Shown one piece after another: positions 34,485 through 46,943 of a stretch of 64,000 bases of DNA (position 1 is its first letter; each line of letters begins with the position of its first letter). Origin of the DNA: Umbelopsis isabellina (Eukaryota > Mucoromycota > Umbelopsidomycetes > Umbelopsidales > Umbelopsidaceae); contig JAEPQZ010000001.1 in the NCBI GenBank assembly GCA_016758905.1, forward strand, positions 1,054,055 through 1,118,054. The letters run 5' to 3'. The translations under genes were made by a program, and so were the position numbers. The notes beneath the pieces are model-generated. The model did no database searches. It was not told the DNA's origin and saw only the letters and a program-made list of their open reading frames with translations.

Positions 34485-36539
34485 ATGGGTTCGCTACTAC
34501 TAAACATTATTTGGTTGGCAGCTCTGCTAGTCCTTCCATATGGTAAATCCAAAAGCCAACTTTGATGATTATCAATTCCTTTTTAACACTTACTCAAATT
34601 ATAATAGTTAACTCTACTGCTGTTATCACCTACAACGTGGTGGTTCCTCCTGACCTTGCATCGCATGTTGTGGGGGTTGCTATAAACGATGATATCTATC
34701 CTTTGACTGCCAACCCAGATGCTCCGATGCTGTATAGTGGAAATGCACCTGGTGAAACCAGCTATCGCTATGTAATTGTGGACTCTTTGGAAAACAAAGT
34801 ACTTTTGGATTTTGAAAAATTTCAGCGCCCTGCCATCAACACTCTAGATAGAACGTATAATGAAGTATTTGGAAGAGCTTGGAACCAGCTGAGTTTGCCC
34901 TCTATTCCCAAAATGTACGACTATCCTTACCCTGTACCGGAAAGCAAACTCTTTGAAGAAGGAACCATCGCCTCCATTCATTTCAGGGCAGATCAAGCAG
35001 AGGTTGATAAAATGCACACTCAATTTCAAGACGAAATCAAAGTCAAGGGAGTACTGACATACATAAAGTTCGTGTGCATTCTGCTATTTTTATACGATAA
35101 ACACAGAAGATCATTGTTTACTGACTTGATGATCTTCAAGTTATGACAGCGTGCAGACGTTCGACAACGTAAAAATCAAAATTGGTGGTCATTCGACAAG
35201 AAACTGGGCTAAAGTACCTTACAAAGTCAAGATCAGTAAGAAGTCTTCCGCTGATGGCTTGTATGGACGACATCAATTTAAGTTGCGTTCAGAAGCTACT
35301 GACCCAACCATGGTACGAGAGAAACTATATGCAGATATGCTAACCTCTATGGGTGTTATAACATCAAAAGGAACATATGCGAGGTAAACTTTTTTGTAAT
35401 CATATATCTGCTCTATGTCGCTATTTTCCTATGCTAAGTGAATTGCAGGTTTTATATTAATGATCGGTCCATTGGAATTTTCCTCTTGGTTGATAATATT
35501 GCTTCTAAAGAGTAAATATATATTTCAACTGCGATCAAAGAAGTTTATCCGCTATTAACTTTTGCAACTTTGAACTAGGTTTGTTCGTGAAACTGTCCAC
35601 GCAAACGAAGACGTTGAACTTGGAACTCTTGTAAAAGGAGACGCGGGAAAAGGCGATTTTGCTGCGAACTTGAATTTTGTAGGACCGAATCCATTGCTTT
35701 ACGATCCCAAAACTTACGAAGTGAAATCTGAGATAGAACCTGAAGGCACGGCTATGCAACTACTTATTGATTTTATGTCATTTATTCAAGGATATCAACC
35801 TACCACGAATGAAGCGGATATAAAGGCCTTCTCTGCACGCATAGACATGACGTCTTTCATGCGTTCCATGGTTTTGGAGTGGTTAACAGGCAACTGGGAT
35901 GGCCATGCATACTGTAAGGATTGTTGCTTTCTAAATATTGATACCATCGTTTCTTTCACTGACTTTGTAACCTTTTCATCCAAAATAGCTGGAAATAATT
36001 ATGCATTGTACCAGCACCCAACCTCAATGCAATATTTATATTTGCCCATGGATTTTGACTTCACATTTGGCAACGGACTTGAAAAAGATCAAGATGCTAT
36101 TGCCACCGGCAAAGTTGACGAATTTACCCAAAACCGTCCAGTCCATTCTTTTCTTTATGACAAGGTTATGCGCATTCCAGCTTTCCAGGAAATGTACAAC
36201 ACAATTTTGTACGATGCCATCACCAAGGTTTTCAATTTGGAAGTCACTGAACCTCGTATGAACGCTTTGACTTACATGTTACAGCACGAAGTTAACTGGG
36301 ACCATTCTTTGAAACGCCAGTCAGTTGGTATTCACCAAGCACGCTTAGATATTGACTATTTAGCTACATTTGATCAAGGTACTGGAGACATTGATATGAC
36401 TTACGGTCTCCGAGAGTGGATCAAGCTTAAAGAGCAAGTAGTAAAAATACAATTTGGCTTGATACCAGCGCCAGCAGTGCCAACGCCAGAAGTTTCAGCT
36501 GGAGCTGAAACAGATGTAACAAAGAATCCTGTTGCTTAG
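34485..36539 (+). CDS. Secreted CotH-family protein (atypical kinase fold)
   Basis: ATG 34485 starts a signal peptide (MGSLLLNIIWLAALLVLPY); an intron then gives VNSTAVITYNVVVPPDLASHVVGVAI. The CotH domain shows ASIHFRADQAEVDKMH, KIGGHSTRNWAKVPYKVKISK (the Arg/Lys ATP-site equivalent), FKLRSEATDPTMVREKLYADML, FYINDRSIGIFLLVDNI, LEWLTGNWDGHAYCGNNYALY (catalytic Asp and metal-binding Asn region) and LYLPMDFDFTFGNG (DFD metal site). All active-site positions of CotH kinases are retained. The family includes spore-coat CotH and Mucorales invasins. The C-terminus ends GAETDVTKNPVA with no hydrophobic GPI tail, unlike invasin-type CotH3, so free secretion is inferred; the invasin surface peptide (GQTNDGAYRD-type) is not seen. 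It converges on the CRH gene with 149 bp between stops. Confidence 0.9.
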
Positions 36540-36688
36540 ATTCGGTTAACCATCAAAACATTACTTTATGCGCTGATATCACCTCCCCTAAACTTTACTA
36601 AAATAAAAATGTGTTTGCAAAATGTGAAAGCATTGAAACCACTGATTTATTTGTATCAGTATCAGATTTATCTGGAGCTATACCAAGA

Positions 36689-37765
36689 TCAAGTACAAAA
36701 GAGTATGGCCAAAATGAATGCTAATAGATACACTATAGTATCATGGAAGAAACAACTGGTTCCTGCTGAAGAGGTAGGATTAGAAGGTTTTGTAGAAGGT
36801 TGAGAAGACGAAGGTGAAACAGCGGAAGACGATGTGTATGTTGAGTGGGCAGATGCTATACCAGTAGATATTAGAGCACCGGAAGTAGGAGGTGACGTGG
36901 GACCTGGTGCAATAGAGGAGCTTGGTGATAGTGGTGAACTGCAATTGTACGGAGTAATTCTTAAAGAGAATATCTTGGCTTGAAAAGCTCCTCCGGGAGG
37001 AAGCATACTCCAATTTGCCTAATTTCACTTTGTTAGTTCTCGCTGCTGGCAAACTAAATTAGCTTGTTATAAACTGTCTTACTGTTCCAGCCCATTCAGA
37101 AAACTGGCTTGCATCCCACAAACCCAAATGGAGCCCCATTGGCTTGGAAGGATATTGCGTCCCATTAGATTTTTGTATGGTCCTCACGACTTTGCCATCG
37201 ACGAACCAGGTGAGATTGTTCGGTGTATATTCCATGCCATAAGTGTGCTGACTTTGAGAAGTATCCGTAGCTACATATATATCTTCAGCAGTATTATGTA
37301 CCGGAACTCGAAGTCCATCAACAAAATACATTGTTTGGACTATAAAGGTAGTAGCTGTCAGCAAATTGTCGAGTATCTTTGCGGAATAACTGGATACATA
37401 CCATAACTCATATTTTTACCCAGAAATTCCATATCCATTTCATCTCGCTGTTCTGTTCCTTCACTAAGTAAAGTGAAGGCTGTTACAATTCCAGAACTAT
37501 AGCCAGTGGTCATATTCACTTCAAATTTTCCTGCATTAACCATGGTAGTAGAAGCAATGTCTGGGCCGCACTCTTGTGTAACGTTCAGTACGAGATGCCC
37601 TCCTTGAATAGCAGTATTCTTGCCACACCAAACATCAATAAATCCCATATTTAGCGGTGATGTCCCGTCCGGGATTGAAGTGAAATCGAGAAAAGTCGGG
37701 GCACAGCCCTGAGCTGCAACGCTTGTAAATATAGCAGCAAACAATAAAGATATTTGGCCAAACAT
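36689..37765 (-). CDS. CRH-family GH16 chitin-glucan transglycosylase, GPI-anchored
   Basis: ATG 37763-37765 gives a signal peptide (MFGQISLLFAAIFTSVAAQG). The GH16 core shows CAPTFLDFTS, WCGKNTAIQGGHLVL, MTTGYSSGIVTAFTLLS and EQRDEMDMEFLGK with the catalytic DExDxE, then HTYGMEYTPNNLTWFVDGKVVRT and PMGLHLGLWDASQFSEWAG. A Ser/Thr/Pro-rich stalk follows and the protein ends in a small-residue site (SSAGTS) and hydrophobic tail (IVYLLAFILAILFCT, TGA 36689-36691), which fits a GPI anchor. CRH proteins link chitin to beta-1,6/beta-1,3-glucan (or glucan/chitosan in these fungi) in the wall. There are at least two introns. Family call is firm; donor/acceptor glycans are inferred from the family. 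Confidence 0.9.
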
Positions 37766-38228
37766 TGTAAAAAAGTAAAGAACTCGACGTGCGACATCGA
37801 ACGAAGATCAGGAGATTGAAATACCAGATTGAAAATATATAATTAGAACGTTTCGAAACTGCACTCTGAAACATCTGAGCGAGAAGTAGTGCATCCAGCT
37901 TTTTAAAAATTGACACTTCTCGTACTTCTTGAAATTTCCAACGCCGCGAAATAGTAGGTCGTCGCCAATAGAGTAAAGTCATGTGACTGGTTCAAAAGGT
38001 GCAATTGCGTCGGTCACGAGCAATGACCATTATAGCTGAGCACCCTGTGAGACTCATACCCTTTCATTCAGCTGACTACGAACACTTGTACTTGTTTAGA
38101 AGAAGAAAGCATTGCTTTTTTAATACGATCGAAGCTCTTCCTTGCTACCAAGTAGTACATTCAACCTAGTCATTCAGTAACCCCGAATATAAGCCCGCCG
38201 CAGCTACCGCAATCGCAAGAAAATAACC
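37766..38228. other. divergent intergenic region between CRH gene and ATG4
   Basis: About 460 bp with the two promoters. Contains mixed AT-rich DNA and a short GC-richer stretch just before ATG4 (CCGCCGCAGCTACCG, 38196-38210). No gene seen. Confidence 0.45.
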
Positions 38229-40362
38229 ATGGAACCTCAAAGTTCAGCAGGAAGGGCAAGTAGTGGTAAGGAGAAAATTAAAAGAACAGCACTCAACGCT
38301 GAGGAATCCGAGTCTTCCGAAAAGTTACCATTACCGCAGAATATCAATCGATTCGGCAATGCGCCTTTGACTGATCGAATCATATCCAATTCATCGTATC
38401 TTGCGGCGGAGATACCTCACAAGCTGGGTCATTGGGCCAAAAACATATGGGAAACTTCAACAGATCTGTCCAACTCTGTATTACAGAGACCAGGGTCGTT
38501 ACCTGGTAGCTGGATACATGATCACCCCAATCCCGAACCTGAAGCACCTGATATGCGTGATCAAGGGCTATGGCTCATGGGCTGTAGATATGAGCTTCCA
38601 GATAACGAGAGTATGGAGAGCAAAATCATTGCTGCACAAGCTGAATCGATTTTCGAGCAGCAGGCCGCCGCGTCACGGTATTTAGCCTGTTCTGAGGAAG
38701 ATGAAGATCGACCAAAGACTGATCTACCCGACGCTGCTGGTTCACCACGGCAATCTATGGAAGGTAACTTAGCAGCGACGGAAGCACCAGTTACAAATAA
38801 ATTTGCAGTGTCTTCCTTATGGCCTGCGGATTTTTATGATGATTTCACCTCTAGGCTTTGGTTCACATATCGCCACAATTATCCGCCAATTCGACCTGCT
38901 CATTACAAAACAGATATCGGATGGGGTTGCATGCTTCGAAGTGGACAAAGTCTTCTCGCCAACACATTACTTATCCATTTGTTAGGACGAGGTAAGCAGT
39001 GATTGCATAGAAAGGACCTCAATGATTTGGAAATGACCATTTTGATTTAGACTGGCGACTACAAACAATGACCCAGGAGACATGGCCTATATACGCAAAA
39101 GTAATTATGTTGCATGCAGTCTGTATTTTGGACTGAAACATTAACGACAGTTTGCTTCAGATTGTGCATTGGTTTTTCGACGAGTTGTCAGCTCGAGCAC
39201 CATTCTCCATTCATCGAATAGCCTTGCTTGGAAAACAGCTGGGTAAAAATATCGGCGAATGGTTTGGACCCAGCACAATTGGGCAAGTCATACAGTAAGC
39301 GGAAGAAAGTTATCGAGCCATTTGCAAAATTTTTATTTTAAGCATTTCTTACTTCAGAGCATTAGTTACGGATTTCCCTCAGGCAAAACTCGCGGTGCAT
39401 GTAACATCCGATGGTGTTGTGTATAAAAAAGATGTTCGAGCCATAGCAACTGGCAGTCGTCCTAGATATGATTTTGGAAGACTCTCACCACGAGGAAGTT
39501 CAGAAGAGGCTAGAGAAGAGCGTGAAATCCATCAGAAATATTTCAGCCGCAAAGCCCCTGTCGAGGAGGATTCACTTGAAGCTGGCAAATTTCAGTCTGT
39601 GCTTATTCTTGCACCGATCAAGCCTGGCATTGAGACAAGCATCAATCCTATCTATTATAAACCTTTGAAGGTAAGTAGTAATGTCTAAAGAATTATCGAT
39701 GGTAGACAGTGAGATTTTGACGAAACATCATCTAGGCATTCTTTCGGCTTCCACAGTTCGTGGGCATTGCAGGGTAAGTACATATTGAAGTACAATATCA
39801 TAGTGATAGGAAAATTTATTTTTGTGATTTTGCAGTGGCCGTCCAAATTCGTCCTTGTATTTTATTGGGATGCAAGGAGATGACCTCATCTACCTTGATC
39901 CTCACTTCTCTCGATCAGCAATTCAGACAAAGAGTCTTAACGAATATGAAGAGACAGTAAGTATTAGGCTTTGTTAATTTTCCATCTCACTATTTTTTAA
40001 ATCAATGCTTCTGCAGGATTTCTCAACATACCACTGCAGCATACCCCGTAAAGTTCATATTTCTCACTTGGATCCATCAATGTTGCTAGGATTCTATTGT
40101 CGAACAGAAGCTGATTTCGATGACCTTTGCAATTCTATTGCCAAGGTAAGTTTTCTTAGTATCCTGACGTATGCATGAAATGTGACTTGTAGACTTACTT
40201 GCTCGCCTATAGATCAACGAAGAGAATCACAGGACATCTGTGTTGAGCGTGGATGAAGCGGCACCAGAGTATGATGAAGATGTTCGAAGCGAAGACGACT
40301 TTGGTGTGATAAGTGGCGAAGAATATCATAGCGGTCATGAAGATGAATTATACGAAGAGTAG
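38229..40362 (+). CDS. ATG4: Autophagy cysteine protease ATG4
   Basis: ATG 38229; at least seven exons, including short ones of about 50 nt (39051-39100) and 38 nt (39736-39773). The N-terminal 95 residues are disordered. The peptidase C54 domain shows [55 protein letters not shown] with the catalytic Cys, [65 protein letters not shown] with the catalytic Asp and His, and [11 protein letters not shown]. It processes Atg8 and removes it from lipid. After the domain is an acidic tail with [11 protein letters not shown] and GHEDELYEE (TAG 40360-40362). The insert between helices ([20 protein letters not shown]) is basic and variable in the family. Catalytic triad is complete. Confidence 0.95.
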
Positions 40363-40611
40363 TATAAAATAGCACAGATTTTCGTTTCATGTTCTGACTT
40401 CTAGTCTACATTATCGCATTTTACCCATTGTAATCCTACTTTCATAGACTACACGATTACTCTAGTTACATGAAAGGTATTCATCTACTGTCGTTTTATT
40501 TGTAATAATGAAGAATGGAAAATGCAAATTTTCTCAAATTGATGATTGAGTAATGTTGATGTGTGGCGCTGACCGTCAGACGCATAGATATAAAGTTATG
40601 TATGTACAAAA

Positions 40612-41859
40612 TCAGGTCGATTCCTGACAGCAACGTGTGCACTGGCACCAAAAAGAATAGTGTTCTGATAGTCGCGCTCTTCTAGCTTGAACCTTTTCTT
40701 CTACAGACCCATAAGCAATGCAAAGCTCCTGGCCATCCTCAATATCCTGGTCGGCGATGAACACCATATTGCGTCCCTGCCTAAATTTGCGAATATTAGG
40801 TGCACATGAGTGATTGAAATACACCGCAACAGGATGCAAAGCCCAGCCAAGTAATTCAGGTTCACTACCCTCCGGCGGATCCCAAATACCAAAAGAATTT
40901 GACATTTCACGGTATAAAACCTGTCTGAACAGGCGATGATCATATGCCCATTCAATCGGTGTCTTGGATTTTTCAAATGCTGAAGCAAAGAATATATACA
41001 TTTCGATATCTGCTAAAATCTCTTCTGGAACGTATTGAATAGCGGTGTCGAAATCTTGTCCAGCGTGAGTTGGTATTTTCATGTCCTTTGCGAGTTCATG
41101 AGCGAGTTCATCAGTGAGTATCATTTTTTTAAAATGGCTCTGGAAGCGCGATATTTCATTGTACTGCATCTGCATAAGACTGCTATATGACTGTATGTGT
41201 AGGTTGTCATTATCTGCAGTGTCACAATGATGTTTTCGAATAAGGCACGAAGCTATCAATTTACACATATCGGCCTTGTAAGTATCGGGCAAGATGCTGT
41301 TCTTGCTTGCTAAGAATGCTGGGCTATTCACAGCCATGTCCCAAACCGTATCTATCCATCCTTCTGCTTGTGCTTCATCGTTCAGGTCAATGGTATTTCC
41401 AGCTTGCTGCCCCTGGCGCGTAACATTACCACCAAAGTAATCGTTGGAGTCGACCTCACTTGTCGCAGGTGTCGCCAGTCCTTCATGCTGTTCTCGAAGA
41501 CGATACTCGTCATCAATGGCTATGTAAGCATTCACAACGGTGTCCCATTCTTCACAGCGGTGATTGGTAATAGCCAGGTTTTTACACGTTTCCGAACAAA
41601 AGCCAGCTGTTTCAGATGGAAGCTTCCGTTTATTATCCTGCGTCAATATGGCTTTGACTTTATTGCGGCGAGGATAAGAACAATGGAAACACCAAAGACA
41701 GGTTTCAGGAAGCCATTCTTGGGACACAACAGTGGCTATTGGTTCAGATATTAAAACTGTTGTGCCTTTGGTAATATGTCGGGTTGCGCAATACGCTCTG
41801 CCTCTTCCACTTATGGAAGTGACTTTTAGTGTGTTGGTCCGGTGCATTATATATGACAA
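40612..41859 (-). CDS. SET-domain protein with degenerate MYND-type zinc module (SMYD/Set6-like)
   Basis: Intronless, 415 codons from the Met at 41859 (a second Met four codons on is equally likely). Order: SGRGRAYCATRHITKGTTVLISEPIA (SET N-terminal part), a split Cys module (CLWCFHC, FCSETCKNLAITNHRCEEW) in the MYND position, an acidic insert, a helical SET-I region, then YFNHSCAPN, MVFIADQDIEDGQELCIAYGSVEEK and a post-SET CQCTRCC. NHSCxPN and the GxxLxIxYG motif are the cofactor and catalytic signatures. SMYD/Set5/Set6-type enzymes methylate lysines of histones or cytosolic proteins; the substrate here is unknown. Convergent with ATG4 (249 bp apart) and divergent from the calpain gene. Confidence 0.88.
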   Translation of the reverse strand: MSYIMHRTNTLKVTSISGRGRAYCATRHITKGTTVLISEPIATVVSQEWLPETCLWCFHCSYPRRNKVKAILTQDNKRKLPSETAGFCSETCKNLAITNHRCEEWDTVVNAYIAIDDEYRLREQHEGLATPATSEVDSNDYFGGNVTRQGQQAGNTIDLNDEAQAEGWIDTVWDMAVNSPAFLASKNSILPDTYKADMCKLIASCLIRKHHCDTADNDNLHIQSYSSLMQMQYNEISRFQSHFKKMILTDELAHELAKDMKIPTHAGQDFDTAIQYVPEEILADIEMYIFFASAFEKSKTPIEWAYDHRLFRQVLYREMSNSFGIWDPPEGSEPELLGWALHPVAVYFNHSCAPNIRKFRQGRNMVFIADQDIEDGQELCIAYGSVEEKVQARRARLSEHYSFWCQCTRCCQEST

Positions 41860-42380
41860 GCTAAGATAGCACAGCTAAGTTTGATATTGAAGGCAAGGGA
41901 AAAACGGATAAAGCGTGGAATATAAAGTAAAGCAGAGTGGGATAAGGTAGAAGTGCAATGGCTTGCTCCAATCTGTCTTCTTTATCTTATAGCAGTAAAA
42001 ATATTTTTTTTCTTGTCTCTGCTTGAATTCAATTTCCTTTTTGGCCAGTCAACCAATCAATCCTCAAGATTCACCCACAATTGAAGTACAAAGTGATCAA
42101 AACGGTTTATTATGGTGTTCACAGCCCGCATTGGAGCAATATCAATCAATTTATATCATTATTTACAGATTTCTACGATGCGACTTTACGTGTACATCAC
42201 TCAAATAATATTAAAGGGAGCGCCATGCCCCATCAATTCGGCACCTCGCCCGCCAAACTCATCCATTTCAGCCTTTTCTGGCCATTTTCCTTAATCGGAG
42301 GCTGAATGATTTTCAATAGGAAAATTACATAGCTGAAAGTTGGGTATTTCTACTGTTCTCGAACCTGGGTAGATTCGAAC
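41860..42380. other. divergent intergenic region between SET gene and calpain gene
   Basis: About 520 bp. Contains AT-rich tracts and small overlapping plus-strand frames (near 42023-42305) that show no homology. Both promoters presumably lie here; the tRNA-like string at 42372-42380 is not supported. Confidence 0.45.
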
Positions 42381-45300
42381 GTGAAGCAATTGTGTTGCAT
42401 GGCGCATTTGCGGCGTCCCTCTAGTATATCAAGTAGCTCAATTTCGCGAGCTACTCACGTTCAGGATCTGTACAGTGCTGCTTATGATGCTGCTCGTTCT
42501 GCGGTTGAATCAGATAATTCTGGAGCCTACACTGAAGCTCGAGAAGCTTATATAGATGCCATACAGGTAAGCTAATGTTGACACAAACAGTGGCAATCAA
42601 GAAATATAAGTAAACGAACACTTACAAAATATGTATGATCATAGTTATTGGACAGGTTGTTAGTCGAGAAGCAAGGTAACTATCACTCCAGCCATTTGGC
42701 ATGGTTTCGTGTAGGCTAACCGCAGAGCTTATATTTTCTAACTGAACAGATCGAGCTGACGAGGCAGAACGACAACTTATTATTCAAAAATCAGCAGAAT
42801 ACTCAAATCGAGCCGAGCAACTGTATCGCTACTCATTTACAGCCATCATATCTTCACACCCCGATGCGTCACAGCATGCCATCAGCCACGATCGAAAAAG
42901 TCACAAGAATATAGTAGAAAGTGGGAGAGACAAGAGTAGCAATATCGAAGATGACTACTGGGAACCAAAATCAGAGGCCGCCGTTCTTTTGGAGAAAGCC
43001 CACGTAAGTATCTACCAATCCCTTTGTGCTATGCTGTGCATTGGATCTAATCACCATCTTGTAGTTCACCTTGGATCAAGCAGTTTTGAATGAGGAAAAA
43101 GAGATTATGGATCATTCTTTGGAATTGTATAAGGATGCTGCAGAAACCTTTTTAACGGCGTATCGAAGTAATATGATGTTTCATGCACCATGTCTTATAA
43201 GACTGTGATGTACTAATGCTCAATATGAACTAGAGTTACCTAAGAATGATGAAAGATGTAAAATCTGTCATGAACTTTGTATGCAAGCAATGAACAAAGT
43301 CGAGGAGTTGAAAAGAAATAGCTCCGCAAATGGACATTTTCTCTCGCCACCTTCTCGTGATTCCCATCACGACACCCGATCAATATCATCTATAACATCA
43401 AGTGTACATTCGATGACAATTAGCAACAGCGGTGCATCTGATATTGGTAATGCGAAATGCAAAACCGACGAGAACTCAGTGAAGAAGCTGAGCTCAGCCG
43501 AGATTGATCTGTTGAAGATGACTTCCAATGTCAATGGTAAACTGTTTTTGCCTTGGATGGAGGAAGCGGATCTGCGCGAAAAGTTTACATTCAACGAGTC
43601 ATTTGTGTAAATATGAAGCATGTAAATTTCATCAACTGGCCTGTACAATTTTGCTAAACATCCTTTTGCTTAGTGACCCAGATGGGTCCTTGCCATTATC
43701 AGCTCTTCAGAGAGCCAAATTTGGAGGTTGGAAACGACCTTGTGAGATAATGCGCAACCCGAAGATGATAGAATTAGTATCCAGGCAAGTACCCATGAGA
43801 GAGTGTATAGTCCATTCTGGCGTCGAATTGACGATGTTTTGTTTTTTATAGCTCGGCTCTCGTACAAGATGTTGTAACCGATTGTTCTTTTGTTGCTTCC
43901 CTTTGTGTTTCCGCGGCATACGAAAGAAAATTTCGAAAGCAGGTAAATGGAGCTGGGCACTAGCGATTATAAGATGAGATGAAATCAATGTACTAATCTA
44001 GGATGGCTTACAGCTTATAACTTCTTGCATATATCCACAAAACAAATATGGACAGCCGTGTTATAACCCTAGTGGAAAATATATGATCAAGTTGCATTAC
44101 AATGGGATAAAGAGAAAGGTCAGTATTGATCGAAAGAAAAGCATTGAACAAATTGACAATAATTTAATTTAACTCTTAATCTGCGAATATTGTTCAATCA
44201 TGAAGATCAGTAAGTATACTGCTTAAGAAAACTTTTTGAAACTGTCTCATTCACTAAACTCGTCTTTAGTCGTAGATGATCTTTTACCTGTTTCCAGAGA
44301 TGGTACTTTGATGTGTACCTTTTCAACAAATCATGAAGAGCTTTGGGCACCAATAATCGAGAAAGCTGTAAGTACTCTGCTATATGATTTTGATACTCTT
44401 GTGAGCAACAAATATTAACAGAGTTATACGACAGTATATGAAATTGATGGGAGGTTATGATTTCCCCGGATCAAACTCTGGCATTGATCTCTATACCCTG
44501 ACTGGCTGGATACCAGAGCACATCTTTGTGGAAGATAAAGATTTTGTGGCAAACAATGTATGGGACCGACTAATGGGTGGTCAAAAATATGGTAACGTGT
44601 TAATCTATTTCTGTTGCTTGAAGATACAATTGTAAACCTTTCATTTGAATTTCTAGGTGACGTTTTGGTAACCATTTCTACTGGAGAGATGTCAGAGGAG
44701 ACAGCAGCAGAAAGAGGCTTAGTTCCGACGCATGCATATGCTGTGATCGGTACGTACGACAAAATGTAGCTCATGGAAAAGGGAGATACTGATTTTGATT
44801 TAATCTACAAATTTATATAGATATAAGAGAAGTCAATGGCGTTCGCTTTATGCAAGTCAAGAATCCTTGGAGTCATTTACGCTGGAAAGGACCATATAGT
44901 CATGTAGATAAAGAGCGGTGGTCTCCTGAGCTGACAAAAGCTCTCAATTATGATCCTTCGTTGGCTATGGAGTATGACGATGGTATATTCTGGATTGATT
45001 TTGACTCTGTTTGCCAGAATTTCGTTTCAATTCACTTGAATTGGAACCCAGAATTGTTCATGTATAGATGGGCACTTCACATGTAAGTGAAACTGATCAA
45101 TATAATATAGCGACTTGCTGATGCATTAACGGTTTTACTAGTCCCTGGCATGGCGATATTGGTCCAAAAAAAGACACTTACAATTTAGGTAGGGAATTTG
45201 TATGAGCGCACATATCGGTCAACAGATCTTTTTGCTAAGCGCTTTTATGAACTTTTAGGATACAACCCTCAATTCAAATTGGTTGTTAATGTACCCGAGA

Positions 45301-46843
45301 AAAAAACATCTGCAGTATGGTTGCTTATGTCAAAACATATAATGGTGACGGAGCAGAAGAATATCGACTTCATCACTCTACATGTATATAATGATACCAC
45401 TGGCGAACGTGTATATCATCATGGTAAAGCTTACAAGGAAGGAACCTATGTAAATAGCCCACATATCTTGGTAAGTTGACCCGTTCTATGTCTTCTGTTA
45501 TCAGATAGGAGTAAATGACATTTAATAACGAACGTAACTATGACAATAGGTTCGCTTCAATGCACCGTCGGGAACCTCGACGTATACCTTAGTGTTTTCG
45601 CAGCACGAAAAGCTGAAAACACTTTACTTCTCCTTAAAGGTGTTCTCCTTTTCTCCTTTTCAATTGACCGAAGTACCTCAAACCTACCCGATCGAACAAA
45701 AGGTAATTATCTGTATTCATTGGCTGTGATGTAGGCATGGGCCCAGTAGCTGACTATTTAATCGCAAGATCTCCGGAACATGGACTGAGCAGACGAGTGG
45801 TGGCAATGCATCGAATGCTAGCTTTATGAATAACCCACAGTGGAAGTTATCAATTTTGCCATCGGAGTTAGCAGAAACAACCAAATACGGTGTCATTATC
45901 ACTCTGGAGGCACCTAAAGACTTCGCTGTTCATCTTCTACTGATTGATGGAGGCAAGAGAGTTGCAAGGTGAGATATGTTTCAACTGTAATCTCGAATGA
46001 CTTCTCTTTTCTAATGGTTGATTATTTTCATCACCTTCAGTTTTAGTGCTAGAGAAGTAGTATCACAAACCGATTCATATCAGCATGGATTTTGTTGCTG
46101 CGAGTTGCGCGACATTAAATGTGAGTTTTATTTCGGCAGAATGTGACAACCTTGTGATCGATGATACTTACTGCCATATTAGCTGGCAATTATACAATTA
46201 TCGCGTCTACCTATGAGCCTGGTCTAGTAGGTGATTTCCTGCTGACAGTGTGTAGCAATACACAGTATACCATAGATTCTATACCCGCCGAAGGAGCTGG
46301 AATGTTTCGTAAAGTGATCAACAGCGAGTGGATTGTCGGATACAATGCAATGGGCTGTTCTACGTATAGAAATTATCACCGCAACCCCAGATATCTTCTA
46401 GAGATTCGAGAGCTAACAACCATCCGGTAAGCCTTTCTGCGGGACATTATTGATCTTATCACTGCTTGTGTTGCTCACTGCAGTTCACAGAGTACGATTG
46501 CAAACTGATAGCATAGACCCAATTCCTCCCACCAACATTACTATATACGAAAAGCATCCTACTTCAATCTTTGGTCGCGAAGTTGCTACCTCCGGCCCAT
46601 ATACCAATGTCATTCAGGTACATGTTTTACATGAGAGTATTCTCGAATTTGCGCACTTGCTAATTCCACCTTTCAATGCTTTGTCAGGGAGTGGCAACTG
46701 GAGATACTGTTTTAACGCAAAATGCCCATGGCTATGTCATGGTATTTGCGACGCACCAAAAAGACGTGGCGGGCAAGTTCGTGGCGTACGTGTATAGCGA
46801 TAGACCTGTAAATGTTCGGCAGGATAAAGTTGCTTCGATGTAA
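42381..46843 (+). CDS. PalB/CAPN7-type calpain with N-terminal MIT domains
   Basis: About 17 exons. In-frame starts at 42381 and 42399 (MAHLRR) are both possible. MIT-like helices are visible ([30 protein letters not shown]), and exon 2 is only 31 nt (42645-42675). A Ser-rich linker leads to [53 protein letters not shown] with the catalytic Cys, [58 protein letters not shown] with the catalytic His and Asn, and [12 protein letters not shown]2-like domains follow ([31 protein letters not shown]), ending [26 protein letters not shown] and TAA 46841-46843. PalB/Rim13 acts with ESCRT to cleave the ambient-pH factor PacC/Rim101; CAPN7 has the same order. Role in pH signalling is inferred. Confidence 0.9.
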
Positions 46844-46943
46844 ATAACATTAAATACTTGGTTCATCTTCTATCAAAGTATCTATCAAATGTTTGAAAAT
46901 CAATTTGACGTTTTATTTTTTGTGGAAATATCTCAGTTGCTTT

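Noticed and set aside
41368-41754. 128-codon antisense ORF within the SET gene
   Set aside because: Shadow of the single long coding frame on the opposite strand.
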